Assembly (NCBI GenBank): GCA_036924285.1
Contig: JAYKYS010000001.1
Location: 5,182,501-5,246,500, forward strand
DNA: 64,000 bases
Source: Asterella californica
Taxonomy: Eukaryota > Streptophyta > Marchantiopsida > Marchantiales > Aytoniaceae
Direction of reading: 5' to 3'
Part shown: in pieces, positions 43,393 to 53,981 of the stretch
How positions within the stretch are numbered: the stretch's first letter is position 1
Layout: every line of letters begins with the position of its first letter
The notes under the pieces: generated by a model
What the model was told of the DNA's origin: nothing
Seen by the model: only the letters and a program-made list of their open reading frames with translations
The model's database searches: none
Program-made: the position numbers and the translations under genes

Positions 43393-45195
43393 CTATATAA
43401 AGAATGAACTATAATATGACTCGAATGCGGGTGCCCATTCTACATGTGACGCTTGAAATGACCTTGCGTTTGTACATTCTGTATTGGCATGCCCTTGTTT
43501 CCCACAGGTCGTACACCATAAGCTCGGTCGTGATGCCGAAGGTGACTTCCTCCTGTCAGGAGTCCCTATCATCTGCACTTTCAGATCCGCAAACCCTTTA
43601 ATCATCTCCTCCATAAGGTGATTATTATCCCTTTTTGCTTTGCCCTTCTTTTCCTTCGAACTTTTCTTTTCCTTGGACGAAGAACTACGTTTCATTCTTC
43701 GTTCTTCTTCGCTCGAAGAAGATGAGCTCGACGATGAAGATACTTCGGCTTCGGCCGAGGAAGACTCATCATCAGAAGATTCGTCGGAGGAAGAAGGTTC
43801 TCTGCGACTCTTCTTCTGCTTCTTCCTTCGAGTCGTTTTCCCTTCCTTCTTTTCTCTCTTTTCTTTCTTCTTCCCTTTTATCCATCCTCCCTTACTTCCG
43901 AGGGTGGATGCTTCAAATGCTTCTGCTGAGGCAACAACCTCTTCAATGGCGTCCATCTTTCCTCGACGACACCAGATCTCCATTTCAATCGGTAAGCCGG
44001 TAACTAGCCATTCGGTGGCTTGATCCATAGAGTATGGGTTGGCTGTACCCATCCTCGGAATTCTGTCCAGTATATTATAAAATCTTTGGACATAATCTTT
44101 TAGGCTCTCTTTCTTTCCTCTGACCAGTCTGGTCAGCTTTCCCAAAACTTGACGATTGTACCCAATTTCCCGGAACCGCTCTAAGAACTTTGTCTTCAGC
44201 TTGTCCCAAGTATCGATGTCTCCTGGTATTCTATTTGCATGATTGTACCAGCTGCGTGCTCTCTTTCTTAGAAGACTTGGAAAGATTCGCAGACGATCTG
44301 GTTCAGCATCTTCCTTATTAGTGACAGATACAGATTCAAACAGTTTAATGTAAGCATCTGCATCTTCATCGTCATCTGAAGATCCTCCTCTGAACTTTGG
44401 GTACCCATGTTTCATGATGGGTTGGCCTGCCATACTTCGAACAAAGGGAGCTCTTGGAACTTGAGTTGCTATCTTGGCAGGAGCTGGAATCGGCGCTGGT
44501 ACTGCAGCTTGAACGAGGACAGCAGGGGCAATACCCGCAGCAGCAGCTGCTTGGGCTTGTCTCTTCTTAAATATGGACGGTCCTGTGGTTGGCTGTAAGT
44601 AAGGAGCAGCGCTGTCCTTCTGAGTCACTGGGGTTAACGGAAGGATTTCCCGCACCAGTGCTTGAGGAATAAGTTCCTGCACCTGTAAAAGTTCCACTAA
44701 GGTAGTAACAGCTTCTACTGCCTTAGTTGCAGCTTCTTCATTCGAAGAAGTAAACTGATCTTGATCTGCAGAAGTACTTCCTAACTCTGGGTCAGGAGTA
44801 AACAACTGCGGATATAAAACAGTATTGACTTCTGGAAAAGGTTTCCACCCTACTTCACTTTCTGGATGTTCGTTCTCAGCACTTAGCCGAGTGGTAACTT
44901 CTTCGAAGTCAAGTTCTCTTTGAGCAGATTCGAAAGGAGTTGGAGGTAATGACTTTGGTGTCCGGGGTGAACTTGATTCACCAAGGCTTGGTTCCTTCCT
45001 CTTCCATTCTTTTGAGTTAGGTGTTCTCCAACCTCGTTCTCTCTTCTTATGCTCTTCTTTCAACCGACGAGCTTCTTCCAGAATCTGTTCTCGATATTCT
45101 GCTCGTCTTTCTCGCCTCCTGTCTCTCTCAGATTGCACGTTTCCAGGAGGATCAGGCTTGCCCGTCGACATACATGTCTCTGGACTTCTGTTCAC
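43393..45195 (-). CDS. Gag of element B, 600 aa
   Basis: Forms the particle that packages the element RNA. A charged N-terminus (RRERRAEYREQILEE) is followed by a variable region, a retrotransposon Gag capsid domain at about residues 270-400 (DAYIKLFESVS, RIFPSLLRKRARSWY, LKTKFLERFREIGYNR, YVQRFYNILDRI), a Lys/Ser-rich low-complexity stretch, and a CCHC knuckle CTTCGKQGHANTEC near the end. The frame begins about 25 nt past the primer binding site. The start at 45195 or the ATG at 45171 are both possible. Confidence 0.9.
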   Translation of the reverse strand: MNRSPETCMSTGKPDPPGNVQSERDRRRERRAEYREQILEEARRLKEEHKKRERGWRTPNSKEWKRKEPSLGESSSPRTPKSLPPTPFESAQRELDFEEVTTRLSAENEHPESEVGWKPFPEVNTVLYPQLFTPDPELGSTSADQDQFTSSNEEAATKAVEAVTTLVELLQVQELIPQALVREILPLTPVTQKDSAAPYLQPTTGPSIFKKRQAQAAAAAGIAPAVLVQAAVPAPIPAPAKIATQVPRAPFVRSMAGQPIMKHGYPKFRGGSSDDDEDADAYIKLFESVSVTNKEDAEPDRLRIFPSLLRKRARSWYNHANRIPGDIDTWDKLKTKFLERFREIGYNRQVLGKLTRLVRGKKESLKDYVQRFYNILDRIPRMGTANPYSMDQATEWLVTGLPIEMEIWCRRGKMDAIEEVVASAEAFEASTLGSKGGWIKGKKKEKREKKEGKTTRRKKQKKSRREPSSSDESSDDESSSAEAEVSSSSSSSSSSEEERRMKRSSSSKEKKSSKEKKGKAKRDNNHLMEEMIKGFADLKVQMIGTPDRRKSPSASRPSLWCTTCGKQGHANTECTNARSFQASHVEWAPAFESYYSSFFI

Positions 45196-45222
45196 TGATC
45201 TTGGATAATTTCAGCATTCGCA

Positions 45223-45240
45223 TCCCCGGCAGCGGCGCCA
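45223..45240 (-). other. Primer binding site of element B (tRNA-Asp type)
   Basis: TGGCGCCGCTGCCGGGGA on the minus strand. It would pair with the 3' end of plant tRNA-Asp with one mismatch (from general knowledge, T expected at position 9). It is identical to the site of element D at 61757-61774. Confidence 0.8.
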
Positions 45241-47099
45241 AAATTTATTCAGCTTTCTATATGTAACACACAAGAAAACCAAAAAATGCTCGAAAGTAGT
45301 AATTTAAGGATCGAACCCACAGAGATGCAAGTAAAGATCATCCAAAAGTAGTAAACATGTGACAAAGGTGATTCTTTATAGTTGTCTTTTATTCTCACGG
45401 GCAGAAATCAGTCCCGGTAGAGATCAAACTAAGGTCTATCCAACAAGACAGAGTTGATAATCCTGACAAATAAACATAACAGGTACTGAACAGGTCAGGG
45501 ACCTCAAGAAATAGATGAACAACAGAGAAACAGAGCCACGGACGGAAATGTCACACGAGGAAGTACTGCTGAAGTGCTACTAGGTAGCCTCTAACACCAT
45601 AAACGCTAAGTATCTTCACACTAAGTTACTTTCACTACTACTGCTCTCGGAAAACTCTTGCGAAGAAGACTCTTCTTCCGCCGAAGTACCAGACTGAACT
45701 TCTTCCTAAGTGTTCCACCAAAGAACAACTTCTTCCGAATTCAACTTCGCCCAAGAACGTCTTCGTAGGAAACTAACTCCGCAGATGCTGATCTATTCTC
45801 AGTCTTCGCCGTAAACGTTCTACTCTGATTTCAAATGTCGACAGCAAATCCTTCGGCACCCAGACTAATTCCTACCACAGCAAACTACGATACTTCGTAG
45901 GTAAATCCTTCGCAGAAGACAAAACACTCAATGGCTCCGCAAACTCAGGAACTAGAAAACTCAAAAATGATAAAACACATAGAGGTCCTTAATACGAACA
46001 ACACAACGCTTATATACAGATTTTCCCGAAGATGACGGATCTTCTTCCTAAGAAGTCGGGCGTACTTCTGGACCGTCGGATGAAGGTCCTGTGTCCGAAA
46101 CGACACCAAGAACAACACCGCCTTCTACCGCTAGCTCTCTACCTATCTCACAAATTGAGAACTCTACGGTTGCTCTAACCTCCCTAAGCTCCCTAATTAC
46201 TCGCTGGCCTAGCCTAGCTACCCGGTTCTTAGCTGAAGTACCCTCCGCATCTGCAGCTAAGAACTCCTCTCTAACCTGATGAAGAAATCCCGCTTCTTCG
46301 GCGTCCAAATCAACGGCGAAGTAGTTCTTCAGCACTGGCTCGATCCTACTCCGAAGTTGAGCACTCAGTTCCTCGGCTTTGATGACGCGATGCTTCAGAT
46401 CCTCCACTTCCTTGGTCATGGCAGCAACAGTGTCCTGATATCTGTTTCGTTGTCCGTGCATGTCATCCAAATCCTTCTTCATCAAAGACAGAACCTTCTC
46501 ATGCTCGTTGTCGTGATCAATCTTCTGCCGAAGAAGTTCCTCCTTCTCAGATGTCGCATTCTTCAGTTCATCGGTCCTCGTCTGCGCCTCCTTCTGGGCC
46601 ATGCGAAGTGCAATTCTCAGATTCTCCTTCTCTTCCTTCCAGTTAGCTCGACCGAAGTACATCGTATGCATTAACTCTGCCAGGTTCAGCTTTCTACCTA
46701 CAACTTCCTCGTAGGTCCCCCGGTTCGCTTCCAAGCTGTACAGTAGCAGTACAACTACATCTTTGAGGTAGTCCGCCGAAGAAGCTAATCGTTCGATCTC
46801 ACCAACTGTCGATGGAGAAACAGCACTCTTCGGTGTAGTGGTAACGTCCTTCTCCGTCCGAGGAGTGCTCCCTTCCTCGGCTTCCTCTTCAACTGCTTCA
46901 TCGTCGGTCCAGACCGTCTTTGTCATCTTCATCTTCTTCCGGGACTTCTGCACAGACCTCGGTGTCTCTTCCAGAGGTTTCTTCCTTCCACTTCTGCGAA
47001 TCGGAGGAGACACCTCGACTACATCTTCATCTTCGGCCGGAGTAACTGCTTCGGGTGTCTTCTCTGCAGCTGGTGTTGAAGTCGATGCCTCCTGCCTCG

Positions 47100-47103
47100 G
47101 CGT
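47100..47103. repeat. 4-bp target site duplication, left copy (insertion E)
   Basis: GCGT, repeated at 48799-48802. The uninterrupted 3' LTR has a single GCGT at the matching place (near 37581). Confidence 0.85.
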
Positions 47104-48798
47104 TGTCGTGATGTGAATTATTCTACATAGTGAATAATTCACCTCTCAGTTAGAAGTTAGTCCCTCTGAGTGAAGCTAAGATCTCAGAAAAGTCGATTCT
47201 GGAGGAAGTGTGCATTCGAAAATCTGAAAACACCATGGCGTAGGTCTCGTCGCGCTGATCACCGTGGTATGTTCAAAAGTTGCAAACGGAGTTGCAGGCG
47301 AAAAGTTACTTGGAGTTCTTCTACAAGATTTCTGATACCGGGAAATTTACCATAAATCAGAGTGAGTCCGAAAAATACTTTTTAGATTTTTCTCATGTAG
47401 ATCGTAATATGTAGTATTTGATTAAAATTCGAAATGTACAAAAAGAGCATGTCTAGAGAAAGTTATGGCACTTCGTGTTAGCAAAGGAAAGACGAAATAC
47501 CGCAGCTTTCTAGCATATTAGCTTAGAAACTGGTCTTCAAAACCAGTTGTGAGATCAGCTTCCGTGGTGTAGCTGAGAAACTTGTAGGGAGGAGGTCTCC
47601 GGATCAAATCCCTTCAGACTCACAACCGGCTTGGAGTAGGCTGGCCCCTTCGGGGGAATATGAGGGGCACCAAGTTGCCTAGGGGCGGGACTAGTGCAGT
47701 CACCTAGTGTGGATGCTAGAGGGAGATTACCACCGGGTTTCGAAATGGACCTCTCACCTTCGGGTTGGCGGGGTCCATTCTCACCTTCGGGTTGGCGGGG
47801 TAATTAGTACGAATTCGGTTGCGGCCCTCTAAGTCTTGGGGTAGCGAGATGGCATCAAAGATACTCCAAGTCGGTACCAATTCTTTTGTAGAAAAATGTA
47901 GAGTTCGAAATATTATTCACTTGGGTCGAAAAATCAAGTGAAACTGATATCTGAGGCAATACTTACGGTACTTCAAAGTTTAAGGGGGCCGGAAGACGAC
48001 AATGGTGATAACTCGGGCTCCACGTGTCAGAACGAGGTGATTCCGGTGGCCAGAGGTAGCCGTGGTGAATTTACTTCGGATGGACGTGGTAGATGCTGAC
48101 TGTACGGCCGAAACGGTGGCCGTCCGTACAGATGAACCTGCGTAGCTTAGTGAAATAGTCTTCTTACGTGTAGATTTATTATCAGTGATTTATTTTCCTG
48201 CTGCCATCTGTTTAGGGTATCTTTTACCTCTGCCAGGTGACAGTGAAGGATGCGTAGGATGGAGGAAAACCCAGAGGGGTGTACTCCGGAGAGAGAGAAT
48301 TGTCGCAAATTATGGCATTATCGCAGATTGTCGATCATCGAGCAGAGTAGAGTTTACCGTGCGGGAGCTATCGAGTAGAGAGAAACAGTAGAGCTGAGGA
48401 GAAGATTTTACACAGAGGTTACGTCTGAAGAGGACTTCTGTCTGATCAGGTTTTGATATCGAGGGATTGAGAGTAGAGAGCAGAATCGAGTAGAGAGGAG
48501 ACCAAGAACATGTACGCATACTTTTTCTGAAAAGAAAACGGGAAGCTTCTAGGTGAACGCGCTGGTGCTTCACAGGAGCAGTTTTCTGATATTCTGAGTT
48601 ACTGAGCGTGAGCTTTGCGATCTGCATGATCTGGAGTTGAAGATCTACTTGCACGCCGTGTGTTTTATCTTGGCCAGATCGAGAACGTGGTGGTGTTTTT
48701 TCTAGCGATCCGTATTCCGTGTGTGGTTTTCGCCCTCCTCTTCACGATCGTATCACAGCTAGAAGGTTCGCCCTTCCCAGGAAACTCTTGCCTCGACA
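47104..48798. mobile_element. Insertion E, 1,695 bp, probable solo LTR
   Basis: The ends are exact because the other LTR of B provides the empty site. It starts TGTCG and ends CGACA, giving TG...CA ends with a 5-bp inverted repeat, and is flanked by GCGT duplications. No coding frame of its own is convincing. Other features are a palindrome at its start (GTGAATTATTC...GAATAATTCAC), a direct repeat of CACCTTCGGGTTGGCGGGG at 47756 and 47782, and tRNA-like boxes near 47570. Size and ends fit a solo LTR. The orientation is unknown. Confidence 0.8.
47560..47640 (+). other. tRNA-like polymerase III boxes inside insertion E
   Basis: GTAGCTGAGAAA (47569-47580) resembles an A box and GGATCAAATCC (47601-47611) is close to the B-box consensus, about 32 nt apart. 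This could be the head of a nested SINE or chance similarity. No SINE tail or duplication was identified. Confidence 0.35.
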
Positions 48799-48802
48799 GC
48801 GT
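48799..48802. repeat. 4-bp target site duplication, right copy (insertion E)
   Basis: GCGT, matching 47100-47103. Confidence 0.85.
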
Positions 48803-50104
48803 AGTGTCAGCCGCTACTTCGGTCGCTGCTTCCTCGGTCTCGATTTCGTCGAAGAACTTCTCAAGTTGCGCGTCTCGGGCTGGAGTCTGCACTACTTGAA
48901 ATTCATCATCCTCGGCAGCTGCGGTAAAGCCTAACTTCGTCTGTTGTGCCTCAGATAGCAATCCCATCCCCATATAGAACACCGATACAAAGGGTCCTAT
49001 GTACGCCAAGTCATTCGCATTCCAAAGCTTCAGCACATGTCGGTGGATGATCCTCGCCCAATGTGCTCTTCTTCCGGCGAAGAGCTGCTCGATGAAATTG
49101 ATTTGTCAATTCGACATGTATGTCGTTCTTCGTGACCTGAAGATCGCCATAATCGCATCGGCTACTTCTCTCTTCTTCGGATCGCAGTAATCGCTTGTCC
49201 GGTAGCCGTTCCTCCCTAGAGGTAATTCCTTGAACAGATTCGGGAAGTTCTTCACTGCTTCGGGCGAAGCAGCGACAGCTATGGTGTCAAAAAGAAGATC
49301 ACCTTCCCGACCTGCATCGTCGATTCCCAAGACACTGGACCAGTGAACTTCGGTCCAGTTACAGGGTCGCCCATAGTGATCATCGGCCGGATGCTGCTTG
49401 CAAATCTTCAACTCATGCACCAATTTGGAGGAAACCATCTCCCACCAAGGAAGCAAGAGGAACGATAATCCCATTTCCTCGAGGTCCTTGTCATAGCGGC
49501 GAAGAGCTAGTCGATTAACTTCAAAGGCTCGGAGCCTCGGCGCCTTAGCCGTCTGCATCCCACGCATCCCTAGGATCACTGCAATGATCTTCGCCATGAA
49601 CGGATTCTTCGCTGCAATCCTTTCCTCGTCCGTAACTGATGTACTTCTGCGCAAATTGGCTTCCTCGCCCGTAACTGATGTACTTCGGCGTTCGGTAAAT
49701 GCGGCTCGCTGCGCCCTGCTATCGCTCGCTCTGGGAATAGTAAAAGAGTAAAGTAAATGACTTGTTACCTGGCTTATATCCCGCGATAGGTTTTCCTGCA
49801 CGTGCCGAAGTTAGGGTTTTCTTCTTGACGACTGACATTCTTCAGTCTGCTGTAACTTCGTCATTTGGTCTCCGATGGTCTCGCACAACATATCGTTAGA
49901 AAGCTCTTCGCCCGAGGAATTCATCTATGAGAAAATCATCTTTCAGTGTCTCCATAGATTCGATAAATTCCTCCAGAACTGAGATTCTTCACTAAACTTC
50001 TAATTAACACTATTCTACTCATATCGTTTATCTTCTATCATCTATTCTTCTTATTTACTTTACAACTAATCAATTAATTAACAAAACGAAAAACCAAAGC
50101 TTCA

Positions 50105-50111
50105 TAAGAGA
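50105..50111. repeat. Target site duplication of element B, right copy
   Basis: TAAGAGA, matching 35743-35749. Removing B and one copy rejoins the RT frame of element A. Confidence 0.7.
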
Positions 50112-51063
50112 CTTCATCCCTGAAAAGACGATGTCGTTCTTGGATGACATCCCCATCAAAGGATGTGTGGAAGATGAGAAGGATGAAGCATTAGATCAGA
50201 GGGGGTGTCGGCGATACGTCACTGATCACATCGCAGACTGTGAGAAGATCTTATCTCGACTTGAGGAAGTTCATCTTACGCTGTCAGGTGCGAAGTCTAC
50301 ATTTGGAGTTAGAGAGGTTTTGATCGTTGGTCATTTGTGTGGATCGTTTGGTCGGAAGCCAGATCCGAACAAGGTGGATGCGATTGGAAGGATGAAGGAG
50401 GTTTGCAACTCGTTGACAGAAGTAAGAAGATTTTTGGGTGCTTGTGTATTCTACCACATTTGGATTCCTCATTATGCGCATGTGGCTGATCCGTTGTATG
50501 GATTGTTGCGTAAGGGTCATAAGTTCAGATGGGAGGAAGAGCATACTGAGGCGGTAAGGAAGCTGAAGTCTTTACTATCATCTCCTCCAGTCTTGGGAAG
50601 GATTGATTACAAGAGTGCTAGGCCGGTGATTCTTACTGTGGATACAAGTCCAGTTGCAATTGGATGGGCAGTCGGACAGGATGATGAGAATGGAGACAGG
50701 TTTGCGATTAGGTTCGGAGCGAAGGTGTTAAGTGCTCGACAACGTGCTTATCCACAAGTGAAGAGAGAACTGTGGGGTATTGTTTCAGCTATGAAAACTG
50801 AGAAAGAGTATTTGATTGGAGCAGTAGTGGTGGTTGAAACTGATTGCTTGTCGTTGTTAGGGATGATCATGAATTGTTCAACTCCTGATATTGCGATGTT
50901 ACGATGGATCGCATATATCAAGTCGTTGAACCCGAAGTTTAGACATATCGCAAGGAAGGATAATCTGATGGCGGATATGTTATCTCGGGCTCGATATGAT
51001 GGGGAAGATGAGATGGTAGAAGACGTTGACGACGTGGGTACAGAGTTCTATTCGATTGCATAG
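50112..51063 (+). pseudogene. Reverse transcriptase C-terminal part and RNase H of element A
   Basis: This continues the RT frame cut at 35749. It begins with the end of the palm, including the catalytic box SFLDDIPIKG at about 50134-50163, then the thumb and connection (VRRFLGACVFYHIWIPHYA, FRWEEEHTEAVRKL) and RNase H with LTVDTSPVAIGWAVG, QVKRELWGIV, ETDCLSLLG and RKDNLMADMLSRA. Only element B and its target duplication separate it from the N-terminal half, so the interruption is insertional. Confidence 0.88.
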
Positions 51064-51081
51064 ACAGGAAGAGAAGATGAG

Positions 51082-51262
51082 TTGTTTGTTGAAGGGTTAT
51101 ATGATGATGATTTGCTTGATATCGGGAGGTACCTTAGTACGATGGTTAAGCAGACAGGTTGGACAGATGAGAGATTTCGGAGAGTTCGAAGGAAGGCCTA
51201 CAACTTCATGTTGCAGGATGGATTTCTTTGGAAGCGATCGAAGCAAAAAGGTGGAGTACCGC
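51082..51262 (+). pseudogene. Truncated start of element A integrase
   Basis: After RNase H the sequence reads DIGRYLSTMVKQTGW and RRVRRKAYNFMLQDGFLWKRSKQKG, the region just before the zinc domain in Ty3 integrases. At 51263 it runs straight into the inverted LTR of element C and the rest of the integrase is absent from the window. Confidence 0.7.
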
Positions 51263-53291
51263 TATCGTGTCGGATATTGCGTGAAGGATGTCCAGGAAAA
51301 CGCGAGGTTCCTGACTGTGGAGATGTTGTGTGCTGAAACAGAGACAAGACAGAGAAAAACAACCACGAAAACGAACGCTGCGATATATACACTCCAAATA
51401 TATGTACACTGTCGGTTCTTTCTCCTAAGAGCACAGAATTGGAAAACAGACCAGAGCGGTCTGTAACCTGCTTCAAAAGCCCCTGAAAACAATCCTTGAA
51501 TCGCAACCCTGACCCAAAACCACCGAAGCGTAGCTCAAAGCAAGAGAAACTTCTCTTTGCTAACAAATAGAGCCACAGCAGTATCACGCGATTCAAACTC
51601 AAGTCCAAACCACATCCATGTATAAGCTCTTAGCTAAAGCTAGCTACCACAAGCTGTATACAACCGACCAGAACTCTAACGAACTCAAAAGAGCAAAACC
51701 CGTAGCAAAGAAACCGAAAAAGGCCTATCTGTGGACTTCCTCCTTTCGCTGAACGGACTTCAGATGTCGATAGGGTCTCCTCTGCTGACTCCGTTAACCC
51801 AAGAAACCTTCAGATCCGACTCCTGATAGCTGAGGTATCGCTGATTTTCGGTCGCAAGTGACCGAATTTTCAAAAACTGCTCCCTGCGGCTTAAAACCGC
51901 ACACCACGCACAAACGGATCCCTTAAACTGATATCCGTCTTCTTTGGTAGGTAGATCTAGCTACCCTGAACCCAACAAGACTCCAAACAAGTCGTTTGGA
52001 GTTCCTCTTGCAAAACCACGCAAGAAATTTGGTCGCATGTTGCAAAAAACTGACGTAAATCAGCTCCCTGCGGCTCAAACTTGCTCACCACACCCAAACC
52101 AACAATCCAATTCACGTACAGTCTTCTCCTATGCGTACATGAAGACTCCCTGATCGCGTAGGCACCAAGAACGAAGAGCTTGGCTCACCGATCGCGAAGA
52201 ACAACCCAATCTCAGGTCGCAGGTGAACAAAAATTTGATGTAAGCGCTTCCCTGCGAGCCAATTTCACTCAGAACTTCCAAACCGCCCGATGAAAACTGG
52301 TATCGTCTTCAATTTCCTATAGAACTCGATATTCTGATCCCGATGGATCCAAGGACAGCAAGTTTGGACTCCAGAACGACCCGAACGGTCCAACTCTCCT
52401 TCACAAGTAACTGAAAATTTCAAATCTGCTTCCTGCGTCTCAATTTCACTCAGTACGCACTCCCCGATCCGTCTCTTCCCTAACCGTTTGAACCAGTGCG
52501 TAGCCTGCACAGATCTGAACCCAACGACGCCTTGCGCGCTTGCATTGGACTCCTAAATCTCCCGAACCGTCCGCTTACAGGTCGCAGGTGCAAGCTAACC
52601 CCTTAAGCACCCCCCTTGCAACAGTCTCCGTACGTTCAGTTCTCTGCTGAATACCTGAATAATAAGAAGCAGGCCCCTTGCGTCTTTGATATAACGCCTG
52701 GAGCTCTAAATACCCAGTCAGCAAGTAACTAGGGGCCTAGCTTGATTTTATCTTCTTTCGAATTGCATAACTTCTTCCCTGGATGTCCAAACGAAGTAAA
52801 CAAGATGCCCATGGAAAGCTGACAACGAGCTCTACCCATCTATGTAATGAAAGTGAAGATCCGAAGTTGCGCCAAAAGCCCGTAAGCTGGGGCCTAGCTT
52901 GTTTTCTTCATCTTTCGAGTCTTGTAACTTTTCCACTAGGCGTCCAAACGAAGTAGATGAAGTGCCCATGGAAAGCTGACAAGGAGCTCTATCCACCGGT
53001 GCAATAAAAACGAAGATCCGAAATGGTGCCAAAAACCCGTAAGCTGGGGCCTAGCTTGTTTTCTCCATCTTTCAAGTCCTGTAACTTCTCCACTAGGCGT
53101 CCAAACGAAGTAGACAAAGTGCTTACGGAAAGCTGACAAGGAACTCTACCCATCTATGCGATGGAAATGGAGATCTGAAATTGTGCCAAAAACTCGTAAG
53201 CTAGGGCCTAGCTTGTCTTACCCATAAGTGTCTTGGGAGCGACAAAAGTCAAAATTTGATTTTCATGTAGGAGCCGGTCCACGACACGACA
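51263..53291 (-). mobile_element. 3' LTR of element C, 2.0 kb, inverted relative to LTR A
   Basis: On the minus strand it runs from TGTCGTGTCG (53291) to CGACACGATA (51263), the same ends as LTR A, and is collinear with 30135-32153 in reverse complement, differing at a noticeable minority of sites. A polypurine tract precedes it on the minus strand, so it is the 3' LTR of a minus-strand element. It includes the same minisatellite (about 52735-53220). Confidence 0.85.
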
Positions 53292-53306
53292 TCCACCCCC
53301 TCCAAA
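53292..53306 (-). other. Polypurine tract of element C
   Basis: TTTGGAGGGGGTGGA on the minus strand directly before TGTCG of the LTR. Confidence 0.7.
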
Positions 53307-53981
53307 CTTGTGCATCCTCCGGTATGCACCAGAGATACCAACCAAAGAGTGGACCGGCACTCAACCTTCTTGTCATCCTCCCTCTCATCTCAGTCAACCT
53401 CATCCTGAAGGTTGCAACTTGATCGTCATCTTGAAGTTGCTACCCTGCCATGATCCTCCCTAGATCCATGCTCATTGACTTTCTCCTCAAACCTCCCATC
53501 CAATCACCCCCTCTAAATCTACACATCTTTCAATATGCGAAGACATAGAAGAAATAACCAATCATACCATAGAAATGTCTTCCATGCGCCCTGTAGAACC
53601 TCACCGTCGAGGTTTGTGACCCAAGTGTCGTAGTAGACATCCCTCATCCTGTCAATCATCACCCGTATCCTGACAGTAACCCTCAACCTCAAGCATGTAC
53701 ATGTCGTTGTACGTATCCAACTCTTCTTTTTTTGTTTTTCTGAAAAAAAGGAACCACACTGCTGCAACCAAAATCATCAACTGCAACCATCATTGTCTCG
53801 CTGTAGAATAGTATCTTCCTCAACCATCATGCTCCCTGATATCTTCTTATGAAAATCCTCACAACCTCCCAAGCATCATCCTCTCAACCTTCCTGAAAAT
53901 ATTTACAATCTCCCAAGCATCATCCTCCCAACACAAATCACCTTCAGCAATGGCTTCTCCCTTGTAAGCCATTGTTACCCA
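53307..53981 (-). other. Element C interior between gag and polypurine tract
   Basis: Only about 0.7 kb lies where protease, RT, RNase H and integrase would be, and no pol motif is visible. It contains repeated CATCCTCCC-like words and a two-copy repeat of CTCCCAAGCATCATCCTC (near 53865 and 53910). Either pol was deleted or the element is non-autonomous. Confidence 0.6.

Larger units (their letters stand above)
46048..49801 (-). pseudogene. LTR-encoded coiled-coil protein of element B (5' LTR copy), split by insertion E
   Basis: Second copy of the frame at 36536-38590. The N-terminal part (49801-48799) keeps the Trp codon that is a stop in the 3' copy, but has its own TGA at 49106-49108 where the 3' copy has Trp. 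After insertion E the frame resumes at 47103 and stays open to 46048, covering the acidic linker, coiled coil and C-terminus. Each LTR thus carries a different nonsense change. Confidence 0.8.
35750..50104 (-). mobile_element. Ty3/gypsy LTR retrotransposon B, 14.4 kb with nested insertion E
   Basis: The order on the minus strand is 5' LTR (50104-45262, interrupted by insertion E), tRNA-Asp-type primer binding site, gag, zinc-knuckle frame, protease, RT/RNase H, integrase, polypurine tract and 3' LTR (38893-35750). RT before integrase puts it in Ty3/gypsy. The LTRs are 3,144 bp once E is removed and differ at roughly 1% of sites by eye, so the insertion is fairly recent. It sits inside the RT of element A. 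Several in-frame stops mean this copy is unlikely to make a full polyprotein. Confidence 0.92.
45262..50104 (-). repeat. 5' LTR of element B, interrupted by insertion E
   Basis: Collinear with the 3' LTR at 35750-38893. The extra length is 1,699 bp, exactly the 1,695-bp insertion E plus a 4-bp target duplication. It carries the promoter of the element and a second copy of the LTR reading frame. Confidence 0.9.
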
